Shown here one piece after another: positions 53,226 to 61,851 of a DNA stretch of 64,000 nucleotides. The stretch spans positions 1-64,000 of the forward strand of contig DASSIZ010000003.1 in NCBI GenBank assembly GCA_035691485.1. The letters are read 5' to 3'. The notes beneath the pieces are model-generated. The model was given only the letters and a program-made list of their open reading frames with translations. It had not been told where the DNA came from and did not search any database. Positions within the stretch are counted from its first letter, which is position 1; each line of letters begins with the position of its first letter. Source of the DNA: Terriglobales bacterium (GTDB lineage: Bacteria; Acidobacteriota; Terriglobia; Terriglobales; Acidobacteriaceae). Made by a program: the position numbers and the translations under genes.

Positions 53226-53295
53226 GTTGTCGGTTATCGGTTTTCGGTGGACGGTTCCGATTTCGAAATCGATCGCCGAGAACCGACAGCCGATC
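53226..53295. repeat. Inverted-arm element with TCGGTTNTCGG motif between the DUF1059 genes
   Basis: The left arm 53226-53247 (GTTGTCGGTTATCGGTTTTC) and right arm 53276-53295 are imperfect inverted copies. A perfect 12-base palindrome, GATTTCGAAATC (53259-53270), lies between them. Same architecture as the other fold-back elements in the window, with a different arm sequence. Confidence 0.65.
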
Positions 53296-53444
53296 AGCAG
53301 ACGATAACCATGACCATCGCGGCGGTTCGCGGAGACACCGCAGCTGAGTCTCGGGTCAGCTCAGCCCAGCTCTCGATTTCGGACAACAGCCTGGGCCGGT
53401 GGTGAATCCCTTCTTGAAGAAATCCAACCAACGGAAGGGGAACT

Positions 53445-53666
53445 ATGGCTCGCGACAAAGGGAAAAAAGCGCCTTTAGGACACCTTCACCTGCGATGCGC
53501 CGACGTCACCGACCCGAATTGTCATTGGGAAGTCCGGGGCCACGATGATGCCGACATCATGAAGCAAATGGAACAGCATGCCCACGAGGCGCACAACGTC
53601 ATGCACCTCGACAATGGCGTCCGTAACCGCATCCGAAGCGTCATTCACACCAAGAAAGCGGCATAA
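53445..53666 (+). CDS. DUF1059 family small protein, copy 2
   Basis: A 73-aa paralogue of the gene at 53011-53220. LRCADVTDPNCHWEVRGHDD, then ADIMKQMEQHAHEAHN, repeats the CAD...NC.WE.RG and DIM pattern with more His residues (HEAHNVMHL). GGAAGGGG lies just before the ATG. The pair may have arisen by tandem duplication followed by insertion of a repeat element between them. Confidence 0.88.
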   Translation: MARDKGKKAPLGHLHLRCADVTDPNCHWEVRGHDDADIMKQMEQHAHEAHNVMHLDNGVRNRIRSVIHTKKAA

Positions 53667-53690
53667 CGGCGGCACCGCAGAGTCGCATCA

Positions 53691-53782
53691 GCCACCGAGG
53701 AAGCACATAGCGGTTTCCAGGTTGGTTTCCAGGCATGGCATGGCCACCGGAGACCGGAAACTGCCTTTGTGTCCTCGGTGGC
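53691..53782. repeat. Inverted GCCACCGAGG-type element
   Basis: The left arm 53691-53710 begins GCCACCGAGGAAGCACATAG. The right arm 53765-53782 on the minus strand reads GCCACCGAGGACACAAAG. The whole spans 92 bases. It sits in the convergent gap between a DUF1059 gene and the LytTR regulator and may act as a transcription barrier. Same arm family as 45800-45845 and 56738-56832. Confidence 0.85.
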
Positions 53783-53791
53783 TGGTCTTCT

Positions 53792-54559
53792 TCAAAGCCG
53801 GAACAGTTCGCGGAGTCTCTTGGTTTGTGCGCGGCTGACCGGAATTTCCGACTGCTTCTTGTCGTCCATGCGGAGCTGGTAGGAGCTCTTGAACCACGGC
53901 ACAACCTCGCGAATGCGGTTGATATTTACCAGGTAGGAGCGGTGCGCGCGCCAGAACAGGTTGGGATCGAGGGAGGCGAGAAGTTCCTCCAGCGTACGGC
54001 AGTTGGATTGACCCTCGATCTGAGCCGTTACCACGGTAATGACACCGTCTTCGATCGAGGCATAACAGATGTCCTTCTGGTCCACCAGGAACAATCGGCC
54101 GGCGGCCTTGATCAGGATTTTCGCGGGCTGATGAGGCTTGGCTTCCAGGCTACGGATGAGCGTTTCCAGGCGTTCGCTGGGTCCGGCGGTGGATACCTTG
54201 GCCTTGGCTTTTCTCACGGATTGGGTGACCCGCGCCTTATCAAAGGGCTTGAGGAGATAATCGACGGCGTTCACTTCAAACGCCTTGACCGCGTATTGAT
54301 CGTAAGCGGTAGCAAAAACGATTTGCGGCAGCGGCACCTTCTTGTCCATCAGCTTTTTGATTACCGCAAAGCCGTCCAGTCCGGGCATCTGGACGTCGAG
54401 GAAGACGAGGTCGGGCGAGTGCTCCTTGATGAGGTTCACGGCCTCGACGCCGTTCTTGCCCTGCGCGACTACATTGACGTCATCCACCGACTTCAACAGG
54501 AAGGCAAGCTCATCGCGCGCGAGCTGCTCATCATCGATGATAACTGCGGACAACGGCAT
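53792..54559 (-). CDS. LytTR-family response regulator
   Basis: A 255-aa regulator. The receiver domain has AVIIDDEQLARDELAFLL, phospho-acceptor Asp in LVFLDVQMPGLDGF, IVFATAYDQY and the Lys in VDYLLKPFDKAR. The LytTR DNA-binding domain spans about 150-250 (IEDGVITVVTAQIEG, RTLEELLASLDPNLFWRAHR, SYLVNINRIREVVPWFKSS). No histidine kinase gene is adjacent, so it is an orphan or its partner lies elsewhere. It probably acts alone on its own strand, convergent with the DUF1059 gene. Confidence 0.93.
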   Translation of the reverse strand: MPLSAVIIDDEQLARDELAFLLKSVDDVNVVAQGKNGVEAVNLIKEHSPDLVFLDVQMPGLDGFAVIKKLMDKKVPLPQIVFATAYDQYAVKAFEVNAVDYLLKPFDKARVTQSVRKAKAKVSTAGPSERLETLIRSLEAKPHQPAKILIKAAGRLFLVDQKDICYASIEDGVITVVTAQIEGQSNCRTLEELLASLDPNLFWRAHRSYLVNINRIREVVPWFKSSYQLRMDDKKQSEIPVSRAQTKRLRELFRL

Positions 54560-54607
54560 AGGACCCCCACGGTAGAACCCTTCAGTATAGCGGGGAGCAG
54601 AGGAATA

Positions 54608-54687
54608 AAGAATTAAGAAGTCAGAATGAAAGATGCTGCAATTACGGAATGACTTCTCACTTCTTCATTCTGCATTCTTCATTCTGC
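54608..54687. repeat. Inverted-arm element with AGAATGAA motif
   Basis: The left arm 54608-54636 (AGAAGTCAGAATGAAAGATGC within it) and the right arm 54651-54687 (CTTCTTCATTCTGCATTCTT within it) are inverted versions of the same simple motif. The thiolase stop codon and its last codons (Ser-Ala-Glu) are within the right arm. Confidence 0.7.
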
Positions 54688-55860
54688 ACTCTCGAGGGCC
54701 AGGGCCATTCCCATTCCTCCGCTGACGCAGAGGGTGGCAATGCCGCGCTTCGCCCTGCGCTTGAGCATCTCGTGCAGCAGCGTGACCGTGATGCGCGTGC
54801 CGGTACAGCCGATGGGATGGCCGAGGGCGATCGCGCCGCCATTGACGTTGAGCCGGCCGCGATCAAAGTGCATTTCGCGATCGCACGCCAGCACCTGCGC
54901 CGCGAAGGCTTCGTTGAGTTCGATGAGGCTGGCAGAGGCGGGCGAGATCCCGAATTTCTGCTCCAGCTTGCGCAGCGCCGGAACCGGTCCGATACCCATG
55001 TAGCGCGGATCCACGCCGGCCGTGGTCGCGGCGAGAATACGGGCCAGCGGCTTCTGTTGGTGCTGCTTCACAAATGATCCAGAGGCCAGCACCACGGCGG
55101 CGGCGCCATCGGTTATGCCAGAAGAGTTGGCGGCGGTGATAGTGCCGGTTTTTGAAAATACCGGAGGCAGCTTAGCCATTTTTTCCAGGGTTGCGCCAAG
55201 GAATGGGTGCTCGTCGCGCGTGACCACCTGCGTGCCTTTCTTGCTCGCGATGGTCACGGGCGCAATCTCGTCGTTAAACCTGCCGCTGTTGAGCGCTCGC
55301 TCCGCCCGCTGCTGCGAGCAGAGCGCGAACTGGTCCTGCTCCTCGCGCGTAATCCGGTATTTATCGGCCAGCAACTCGGCGGTCTCGCCCATCACCATCT
55401 TGGACATGGGGCAAAAGAAGCCGTCGCGATACATGCCGTCTACCAGTTCGGTGTCGCCCATCCGCAGGCCCCAGCGCGCGCCCTCGAGATAGTAAGGCAG
55501 ACGCGACATGGACTCGGTTCCACCGGCAAGAACCACAGCCAGGTTGCCGTGTGCGATCTCCTGCCAACCCAGCGCAATGCTCTTCATGCCCGAGGCGCAT
55601 GCCTGGTTCACCGTATACGCCGGAACAGAATCGGGCACTCCGGTTCGAATGGAAATCTGGCGAGCGGGATTGGGCCCTCCGCCAGCCTGGCGGGCGTTAC
55701 CGAAAATTGTTTCTTCCACCTGGTCCGGGCTGACGCCGGCACGTTCCAGCGCGGCCTTGGCGGCGACCACTCCCATGTCGGCGGCCGACAACGACGCGAG
55801 CGCCCCACCAAACTTGCCGATCGGCGTGCGCACTGCGGAAAGTATGAAAACGTCGCTCAC
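54679..55860 (-). CDS. Acetyl-CoA C-acetyltransferase (thiolase)
   Basis: A 393-aa thiolase from a GTG start. The acylated Cys is in NQACASGMKSIALG (near residue 88). The C-terminal active-site His and Cys are in NVNGGAIALGHPIGCTGTR and LCVSGGMGMALALE. VFILSAVRTPIGKFGGALAS is the N-terminal signature. It joins or splits acetoacetyl-CoA. The product of the upstream HMG-CoA lyase pathway (acetoacetate) could feed it, but the genes are 40 kb apart. It is divergent from rlmB. The last three residues are repeat-derived. Confidence 0.94.
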   Translation of the reverse strand: MSDVFILSAVRTPIGKFGGALASLSAADMGVVAAKAALERAGVSPDQVEETIFGNARQAGGGPNPARQISIRTGVPDSVPAYTVNQACASGMKSIALGWQEIAHGNLAVVLAGGTESMSRLPYYLEGARWGLRMGDTELVDGMYRDGFFCPMSKMVMGETAELLADKYRITREEQDQFALCSQQRAERALNSGRFNDEIAPVTIASKKGTQVVTRDEHPFLGATLEKMAKLPPVFSKTGTITAANSSGITDGAAAVVLASGSFVKQHQQKPLARILAATTAGVDPRYMGIGPVPALRKLEQKFGISPASASLIELNEAFAAQVLACDREMHFDRGRLNVNGGAIALGHPIGCTGTRITVTLLHEMLKRRAKRGIATLCVSGGMGMALALESAE

Positions 55861-56005
55861 AATCTCAGTCTAACAGTGGAGCTCAGGTTATCGGTAGCTC
55901 GCGGCAGGTGGCTCGTAGCCAGAAAACAACGACCAACACTGGTTCGGTCATCCCATCGTGTCGATGCCTTCCAACTCCCTGCAACCACCCTGCTAGACTC
56001 TTGCC

Positions 56006-56776
56006 ATGGCTGTGATTTACGGCATCAACGCGGTAGCGGAGGCGCTGAAGTCGCGCGGACGCGCGTTCGAGTACGTGGCGGTGGCGCGCGAGCGGCATGA
56101 TCAACGCCTGCAGCGCATCATCGCGGAGTGCCGCGCGCACGGCATAGCTGTCCGCTCCACGCCACGCCAGGATCTGGATCGCCTGGCGGCCACGCAGTCG
56201 CACCAGGGCGTGGTGGCGATCACCTCGGAGAAAGAATACGTCGGCGCAGACGACTTGCTGGCGCAGCGCCGAGGCGAGCGCGCTTTCATCGTCGTCCTGG
56301 ACGGGGTGGAAGACCCGCACAATCTCGGAGCGATCATCCGCACCGCCGATGCCGCCGGCGCCGATGGCATCGTGATCCCCGAACGCCGCGCCGCCGGCGT
56401 GACCGGCACGGTGGCGAAGGCCTCGGCGGGCGCGACCGAACATCTGCCCATCGCCCGGGTCACCAACATCAGCCGCACGGTGGAGGAATTGAAGCGAAAC
56501 AACGTGTGGACGGTCGGACTCGACGAGCGCGGAAGGCAGGCTTACGACGAGGTGGACTACACCACGGATTGCGCGCTGGTGCTGGGCGCGGAAGGAAAAG
56601 GCCTGCACGAACACGTCCGCCAACACTGCGACTTCGTCGTCAACATTCCCGTGCTCGGCCAGGTGTCGTCGCTCAACGTATCCGTGGCGGCGGGAGTGGT
56701 GATGTACGAAGTGGCGCGCCAGCGACGAAAAAGATTAGCCACAGAGGGCACAGAGGCAAAAGGCAAACCAGAATGA
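56006..56776 (+). CDS. rlmB: 23S rRNA (guanosine-2'-O-)-methyltransferase, RlmB-type
   Basis: A 256-aa SPOUT methyltransferase of the TrmH/RlmB group. The N-terminal substrate-binding domain begins VIYGINAVAEALKSR. The knot motifs are DPHNLGAIIRTADAAGADGI, LVLGAEGKGL and IPVLGQVSSLNVSVAAGVVM. It methylates a 23S rRNA guanosine 2'-OH by family. The C-terminal tail RLATEGTEAKGKPE is unlike the family and is encoded by the left arm of the inverted repeat at 56738. A TAGACT box lies seven bases before the ATG, so the message may be nearly leaderless. Its stop overlaps the next start (ATGA). Confidence 0.92.
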   Translation: MAVIYGINAVAEALKSRGRAFEYVAVARERHDQRLQRIIAECRAHGIAVRSTPRQDLDRLAATQSHQGVVAITSEKEYVGADDLLAQRRGERAFIVVLDGVEDPHNLGAIIRTADAAGADGIVIPERRAAGVTGTVAKASAGATEHLPIARVTNISRTVEELKRNNVWTVGLDERGRQAYDEVDYTTDCALVLGAEGKGLHEHVRQHCDFVVNIPVLGQVSSLNVSVAAGVVMYEVARQRRKRLATEGTEAKGKPE

Positions 56777-56832
56777 AGTCGACGCGTTTCCGCTTTTGTT
56801 TGTTTCTGTTTTACCTCTGTGTCCTCTGTGGC
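56738..56832. repeat. Inverted GCCACAGAGG-type element across the rlmB / peptidase junction
   Basis: The left arm 56738-56756 (GCCACAGAGGGCACAGAGG) and the inverted right arm 56814-56832 (GCCACAGAGGACACAGAGG on the minus strand) differ at one of 19 positions. Similarity continues inward as AAAA/AAAC-rich sequence. The element spans 95 bases. It codes the C-terminal tail of RlmB on one side and the hydrophobic end of the next protein's signal peptide on the other. Confidence 0.92.
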
Positions 56833-58527
56833 TCATCTTTCGCCGTCGATCGCACCGCGTTCACGTTCACTCACTACGATCTTGAAGTCCGTATCGATCC
56901 CGGTGGCTCGGCCATTGCCGCACGCGGCAAACTTCGAGTGCGCAATGACTCCAGCACGGCGCAGCGGAACCTTACGCTGCAAATATCGTCAGCGCTGACG
57001 TGGCGGCTCATCGAACTGAACGGCAAGCCGCTGCAGTACGTCACCGACAAGTACACCACCGACATCGACCATACGGGCGCGGTGACCGAAGCCGTGGTCG
57101 CGCTGCCCTCCGCGGTGCCGCCCCAGGCATCGGTGGAGCTGGAAGTTGGCTATTCGGGCGAGATCACGCAGGACGCCACCCGCCTGACTCGCGTCGGCAT
57201 TCCTTCCGAAGTGGCTGCCCACAGTGATTGGGACCAGGTTGCGGAGCCGATCACCGCCATCCGCGGCATCGGATATGTCGCCTGGTACCCGGTCTCGCTG
57301 CCGGCGGCGAGCATGTCGGACAACTCGCTGTTCCCGGCGCTCGATGCCTGGAAGACAGCGCAGCAGGCAACGTCGATGCGGGTGAGCCTGTGCTGGGTCG
57401 GGGAAGAAAACCTGACGGTCATCGCCAATGGCAGGCCTGAAGGTGTCACGCGTCACGCGGCAGGCGCCGGCGAGGACGCCACCACGAACCTGGGGTGCTC
57501 GATCTATACCTATGCGCCGGTGGCGAACACGGTACCCACGTTTGCGGTCGCCGAATACAGTGCGCTCGCCCGGCCGGTGATCAACGTGTTTTACCTCCCG
57601 CAACAGGCCGCGGCGGCGCAGGAGTACGCGCTCGCTGCGGAGAAAGTGCTGCCCTTTGAGACAGAGTGGTTCGGCGGACCCAAAACAAAGGTCCAGGTGG
57701 TGCAACTTGCCGCCATTGGCGATGCGCCGTTTGAGAGCGGGCCGTTGCTCTTCACGCCGCTGGAACTCACCGAGCGAAGTTCCATCGAACTGCGCATGAT
57801 CCACCAGTTGACGCACGCATCGTTCTCCGCGGCTCGACCGTGGATCGAGGAGGGCGTTGCGCACTTCGCGCAGGCTTTGGATCGCGAGCAGCAGAGTGGC
57901 CGCACCGCCGCGCTGTCGTACATGAAGACGCTGTTGCCGCCGCTGCAAGCTGCGGAAGCCGGTACGGCACCCGCCCCCGATCGCGGGTCGGAGGCCCGCG
58001 CCAAACACGCTGCGCCGGGCCTGATCACCTCTACCGACGAGGTCATGTATCGCGTGAAGGCGATGTATGTCTGGTGGATGTTGCGCGACATGATGGGCGA
58101 CGCCGCGCTGCAGCAGGCGCTCAAGAAGTATCGCGCCGCCGACGACAAGGATACCGCCTACATGTCGCATCTGCTGGAGCAGGCCGCCAGGCGCAATCTG
58201 GAGTGGTTCTTCGACGATTGGCTTTACCGCGACCGAGGCCTGCCGGATTTCCGCGTCGATGCCGTATTCCCGCGCGTCACCTTGAACGGGACGTACGTTG
58301 TCACCGTCACCGTCGCTGACGATGGCCAGCCTGCCGCCGAGGTGCCGCTCTTCGTCCGTGCCGAAGGCGGCGGCGAACGCACCAAGCGCGTGCTGGTGAA
58401 AGGGAAGAGCAAGGCAGTGGAACGAATCGAGCTGCCGGTCGCAGCGACCGAAGTATGGGTCAACGACGGCAGTGTGCCGGAGTCGAACATGAATAACAAT
58501 TCATTTACCATCGCGCCCGCGAAGTAG
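56773..58527 (+). CDS. Exported M1-peptidase-like protein with altered zinc motif
   Basis: A 584-aa protein starting at the ATG that overlaps the rlmB stop. The signal peptide is RFRFCLFLFYLCVLCGSSFA, part of it repeat-encoded. Residues about 25-160 resemble the N-terminal beta domain of M1 aminopeptidases (HYDLEVRIDP, LEVGYSGEI). The helical zinc region reads MIHQLTHASF at H344-H348, then WIEEGVAHFAQ at 357-367. The catalytic Glu of HExxH is Gln here, while both His and the later Glu are kept. A C-terminal domain follows (FDDWLYRDRGLPDFRVDAVF). Probably periplasmic or secreted. It may be inactive as a peptidase, keep metal binding, or be a binding protein. Confidence 0.82.
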   Translation: MKSTRFRFCLFLFYLCVLCGSSFAVDRTAFTFTHYDLEVRIDPGGSAIAARGKLRVRNDSSTAQRNLTLQISSALTWRLIELNGKPLQYVTDKYTTDIDHTGAVTEAVVALPSAVPPQASVELEVGYSGEITQDATRLTRVGIPSEVAAHSDWDQVAEPITAIRGIGYVAWYPVSLPAASMSDNSLFPALDAWKTAQQATSMRVSLCWVGEENLTVIANGRPEGVTRHAAGAGEDATTNLGCSIYTYAPVANTVPTFAVAEYSALARPVINVFYLPQQAAAAQEYALAAEKVLPFETEWFGGPKTKVQVVQLAAIGDAPFESGPLLFTPLELTERSSIELRMIHQLTHASFSAARPWIEEGVAHFAQALDREQQSGRTAALSYMKTLLPPLQAAEAGTAPAPDRGSEARAKHAAPGLITSTDEVMYRVKAMYVWWMLRDMMGDAALQQALKKYRAADDKDTAYMSHLLEQAARRNLEWFFDDWLYRDRGLPDFRVDAVFPRVTLNGTYVVTVTVADDGQPAAEVPLFVRAEGGGERTKRVLVKGKSKAVERIELPVAATEVWVNDGSVPESNMNNNSFTIAPAK

Positions 58528-58580
58528 CACCCAAGCATTGAGGTGCTTGTTACAATTTGCCGCTGCATCGGAGGTTCCGA

Positions 58581-60014
58581 TTGCCCTACCTTCAATTTCT
58601 CGGCGCGGCAGGGGTGGTTACCGGCTCCAAGCACCTGATCAACACCGAGCAGAATGGCACTCCCGGAATTCAAGTCCTGATCGATTGTGGCCTCTTCCAG
58701 GGGCAGAAGGAATGGCGCGAGCGCAACTGGCAAGGCCCGCCGCTGCCGGTGCGCGATCTCGACGCCGTCATCCTCACCCACGCGCACCTGGACCATTCCG
58801 GGTGGCTGCCGCGCCTGGTGAAGCTGGGCTTTCAAGGCCCGATCTACGCCACGCAAGCCACCATCGATCTCTGTTCCATCCTGCTGCCGGATTCCGGCCA
58901 CCTGCAGGAAGAAGACGCGGCGTTCCACAATAAGATCAAGTCGTCGAAGCACTCGCCGGCATTGCCGCTCTACACCTTCGAGGAAGCGCAAGACTGCATG
59001 AAATCGTTCCGCCCAGTCGAATACGAGCAAGTTCAGCAACTGCAGCCCGGCTTCGGCTTTCGTTTCGTGCGCGCGGCCCATATTATCGGGTCTTCGATGG
59101 TGGAGATTACTCTCGGCGGACAGCGACTGCTGTTCACCGGCGACATCGGACGGGTTCGCGACTCGCAGATTGCCCCTGGACGCGTGGTCCACTCCGGTCC
59201 TACCGAAGGAGAAGCTGCTGACCTGCTGGTCATGGAATCGACGTATGGCAACCGGCTGCATCCGACGACAGATCCCAGGCCGGAGTTGGCGCAGTTCATC
59301 CGCGACACGGTGAAGCGCGGCGGCTGCGTCATTGTTCCGGCCTTCGCCGTGGAGCGCACGCAGAAGCTGCTGTTCATGCTGAAGGAGCTGATGGAGTCCG
59401 GCCAGATTCCGCGCGTGCCGGTACACACCGACAGCCCGATGGCCATCCAGGCAGTCAACATTTTCCTGAAGCACACGGAAGAGTTCAGCGAGGACACAAA
59501 GCAACTGATCGGGCGCTACGGATCGCCGCTGACATGGCCGGGGTTTTACTTTGACAGCACGCCGGCGGACTCGAAGAAGATCAACGACAGTCACTACCCG
59601 ATGGTGATCGTGTCTTCCAGCGGCATGGCGACGGGAGGGCGCATTCTTCATCACCTGAGGCAACGGCTGCCCGATCCACGCAACCTTGTGCTATTCATCG
59701 GATTCCAGTCGCCGGGAACGCGCGGCTTCAGCATCAAGAGCGGCGCCAAGGAAGTGAAGATGTTCGGCGAGGTCGTGCCGGTGCGGGCGCAAGTCGCCGC
59801 GCTCGAGCAATTCAGCGATCACGCCGACACGCCGGAGCTGCTGGAATGGCTGCGCACGTTCAAGAACACGCCGTCACAGACGTACCTGGTGCACGGTGAA
59901 CCGGCGGCCGCCGCGGCGCTGCGCGATTCCATGGTGAAGGAACTGCACTGGCGCGTGGACGTGGCGCAGTATATGGAGAAGGTGCCTGTCGGGAATGGTA
60001 GTGCAGCGAGTTAG
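58581..60014 (+). CDS. MBL-fold / beta-CASP RNA-processing-type protein
   Basis: A 477-aa metallo-beta-lactamase fold protein of the YSH1/CPSF-like beta-CASP group. It starts at TTG 58581 with GGAGG six bases upstream. The metal site is LTHAHLDHSGWLPRL. LFTGDIGRVRDSQI follows, and MVIVSSSGMATGGRILHHLR is the beta-CASP motif. FSDHADTPELLEWL and YLVHGEP supply the C-terminal histidines. Members are RNases or related nucleases. A TACAAT box at 58551-58556 could drive it separately from the upstream gene. Confidence 0.93.
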   Translation: MPYLQFLGAAGVVTGSKHLINTEQNGTPGIQVLIDCGLFQGQKEWRERNWQGPPLPVRDLDAVILTHAHLDHSGWLPRLVKLGFQGPIYATQATIDLCSILLPDSGHLQEEDAAFHNKIKSSKHSPALPLYTFEEAQDCMKSFRPVEYEQVQQLQPGFGFRFVRAAHIIGSSMVEITLGGQRLLFTGDIGRVRDSQIAPGRVVHSGPTEGEAADLLVMESTYGNRLHPTTDPRPELAQFIRDTVKRGGCVIVPAFAVERTQKLLFMLKELMESGQIPRVPVHTDSPMAIQAVNIFLKHTEEFSEDTKQLIGRYGSPLTWPGFYFDSTPADSKKINDSHYPMVIVSSSGMATGGRILHHLRQRLPDPRNLVLFIGFQSPGTRGFSIKSGAKEVKMFGEVVPVRAQVAALEQFSDHADTPELLEWLRTFKNTPSQTYLVHGEPAAAAALRDSMVKELHWRVDVAQYMEKVPVGNGSAAS

Positions 60015-60026
60015 AGGGTGCACCTG

Positions 60027-60872
60027 CTAGAACGGACGGCGTATTTGCAATCCGCGCAGGCGCATCCACCAGCGGTACAGCCGGTAGTGCGGGTAAAACG
60101 GAGCCTCAAAGAATTCGCTCGGAACCATGCTGCTGCTCCGTTTTCGGTAAGCCTGGATCGAACCCCAGACATGGACGGCGGGATCTCGACGCTGCTTGAT
60201 CTTGTGCCATGGGTGCAAGGTGCTTAGCCGAGCCGTACCGCCCATGAAGTCGTACGGCTTGTGGGTTTCGAGGAACCAGCACACGTGACGAATGGCGGGC
60301 ATGCCCACGTCATCGAACACCAGGATTCCACCGTCCCGCAGGAGAAGGTCGGCGTAGTAGTAATCGACGAATGTGAAGTCGAAGGAATGCCAGCCGTCAA
60401 GAAAGATGAAATCGAACCGCTTGCCGTCAGCCAACAACGCGGGAAGCCCCAGGTGACTCGGCTTTTCGATGAGCGAGAAGCGATCCTGCAAACCCGCCCG
60501 GCGGACCATCTCGGCGCCGACGCCCCGGAACCCATCCGGCCCGTACCCGGTTTGATTGGGATCAATGGCGATATGCGTGCGGTCACCGCCAAGTTGCTCG
60601 AGCTTGGAGAGGATGGCCAGGGTTGACACGCCCGTCGCGCAGCCCACTTCCAGGGTGCGCCGAGCGTCCGCCATCGCGATCAGTTCCTGTATTTTGGCGC
60701 ACGACGCTCCGGAGATCGCGCCCCGCGCCTCTTCTTCTTCGCCGCGGCTGTTCCATACCCGGCGCGACGTGAGTACCTGCGCAAGCGTATCGCCGACAAT
60801 CTCGACCGGCGGTCCTCCGTAACCGCCAGGGACAGTCATCATGGCCGCTCCACTGGTTTCCGTCCGCGTCAT
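60027..60872 (-). CDS. SAM-dependent methyltransferase, class I
   Basis: A 281-aa protein. The SAM-binding loop is TLEVGCATGVSTLAILSKLE, then HIAIDPNQTGYGPD, with FDFIFLDGWHSFDFTFVDYY as the later strand. The C-terminal part is aromatic and basic (YPHYRLYRWWMRLRGLQIRR). The start at 60872 is one base after the stop of the next methyltransferase gene; in-frame Mets at 60842 and 60839 are alternatives. Target unknown. It is convergent with the MBL gene and third in an operon after trpD and another methyltransferase. Confidence 0.82.
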   Translation of the reverse strand: MTRTETSGAAMMTVPGGYGGPPVEIVGDTLAQVLTSRRVWNSRGEEEEARGAISGASCAKIQELIAMADARRTLEVGCATGVSTLAILSKLEQLGGDRTHIAIDPNQTGYGPDGFRGVGAEMVRRAGLQDRFSLIEKPSHLGLPALLADGKRFDFIFLDGWHSFDFTFVDYYYADLLLRDGGILVFDDVGMPAIRHVCWFLETHKPYDFMGGTARLSTLHPWHKIKQRRDPAVHVWGSIQAYRKRSSSMVPSEFFEAPFYPHYRLYRWWMRLRGLQIRRPF

Positions 60873-60873
60873 T

Positions 60874-61851
60874 TCATTTGCACTCCCGCAGGCAGCGGCG
60901 AATCCACAACGACGCCGGCTTGTGGTTGCGATATTCGCCGTAGACCGGCGCGGCCCGCGCGAGCGCATCCGGGTGATGCGCATCCAGGTAGCGGAGAGCG
61001 AGCACGATTTCAAACGCCGTGTTAAATGCCAGGAACGCTTGTACCAGATACTGCTCGGTCCAGAACAATTTCATGTCTCGCGAGAAGACCATCGGATACT
61101 CGAATGGCAGGAAGATATCGTGCACGTGCACCAGCACCCCCGGCTGCAGCCGCGGCACGATCTCCAGGTACTCGAATTGCACGTCGCCGCCGGTCCGTAC
61201 CACGTGCGAAGAGTCGATGAACAGGATGTCGTTGGCGCCGAGTTGTTCGAACAACGCCAGGTCCAAGTTCTCGACGAGGTCGCGAATCACCTTCACGCCA
61301 AGCTTTTCCAACCATGGCGCCGCGTACGGCTCAATGCAGATGTGCTCCGCCTGGTATCCCAGGGCGCGATTGCGGTCCAGTGCCGCCTTGGCGAGAAACG
61401 TCGAGCAGCCCGAGCCGATCTCGACCATCCGCTTGGGCTTGAAGTGCCGGATGACGCTGTACAGCACCTCCGCGTCTCCCGGACCGAACATTCCATTGAA
61501 GTAACAGAAGGCCGCTTTATGATTGCCGTCGAGCGGGAACTGCCGCACTTCATCGGCATAGCGTAACTGCTCTAATAATTGCAACTGTCGCTCCGGTTGC
61601 AGAGCGATTCCCGGCAGGAGGCTTTCGCGCGTCCAGGTCGATGGCGGCAGCGCGTCGGCATCGAATACCGGGTAATAATAGTGGAACGGCAGTGGAAGAA
61701 CGCCCCGCGAATTCCACGCCCGGAAGCTGCGCGGCATGTTCTCCGCACCCCAGCGCCATTGCAGCCTGGCGATGCGGGCTGCGGCGGGCGCCAGGACTGC
61801 ACCGCAAAGGTCAATCAACTTCAGCTTGAGGTTTTGTCGCGAGGATGTCAT
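60874..61851 (-). CDS. SAM-dependent methyltransferase-like protein
   Basis: A 325-aa class I methyltransferase-like protein. [20 protein letters not shown] is the SAM loop, and [54 protein letters not shown] follow. This pattern is found in proteins near glycan gene clusters. It overlaps trpD by four bases (ATGA) and is followed at one base by the other methyltransferase. The two may modify the same molecule, perhaps a glycan or lipid. Confidence 0.8.
   Translation of the reverse strand: MTSSRQNLKLKLIDLCGAVLAPAAARIARLQWRWGAENMPRSFRAWNSRGVLPLPFHYYYPVFDADALPPSTWTRESLLPGIALQPERQLQLLEQLRYADEVRQFPLDGNHKAAFCYFNGMFGPGDAEVLYSVIRHFKPKRMVEIGSGCSTFLAKAALDRNRALGYQAEHICIEPYAAPWLEKLGVKVIRDLVENLDLALFEQLGANDILFIDSSHVVRTGGDVQFEYLEIVPRLQPGVLVHVHDIFLPFEYPMVFSRDMKLFWTEQYLVQAFLAFNTAFEIVLALRYLDAHHPDALARAAPVYGEYRNHKPASLWIRRCLRECK

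Noticed and set aside
56128-56772. N-terminal part of the open frame that contains the M1-like protein
   Set aside because: Out-of-frame overlap with rlmB and very Arg-rich. A signal peptide begins at the ATG at 56773.
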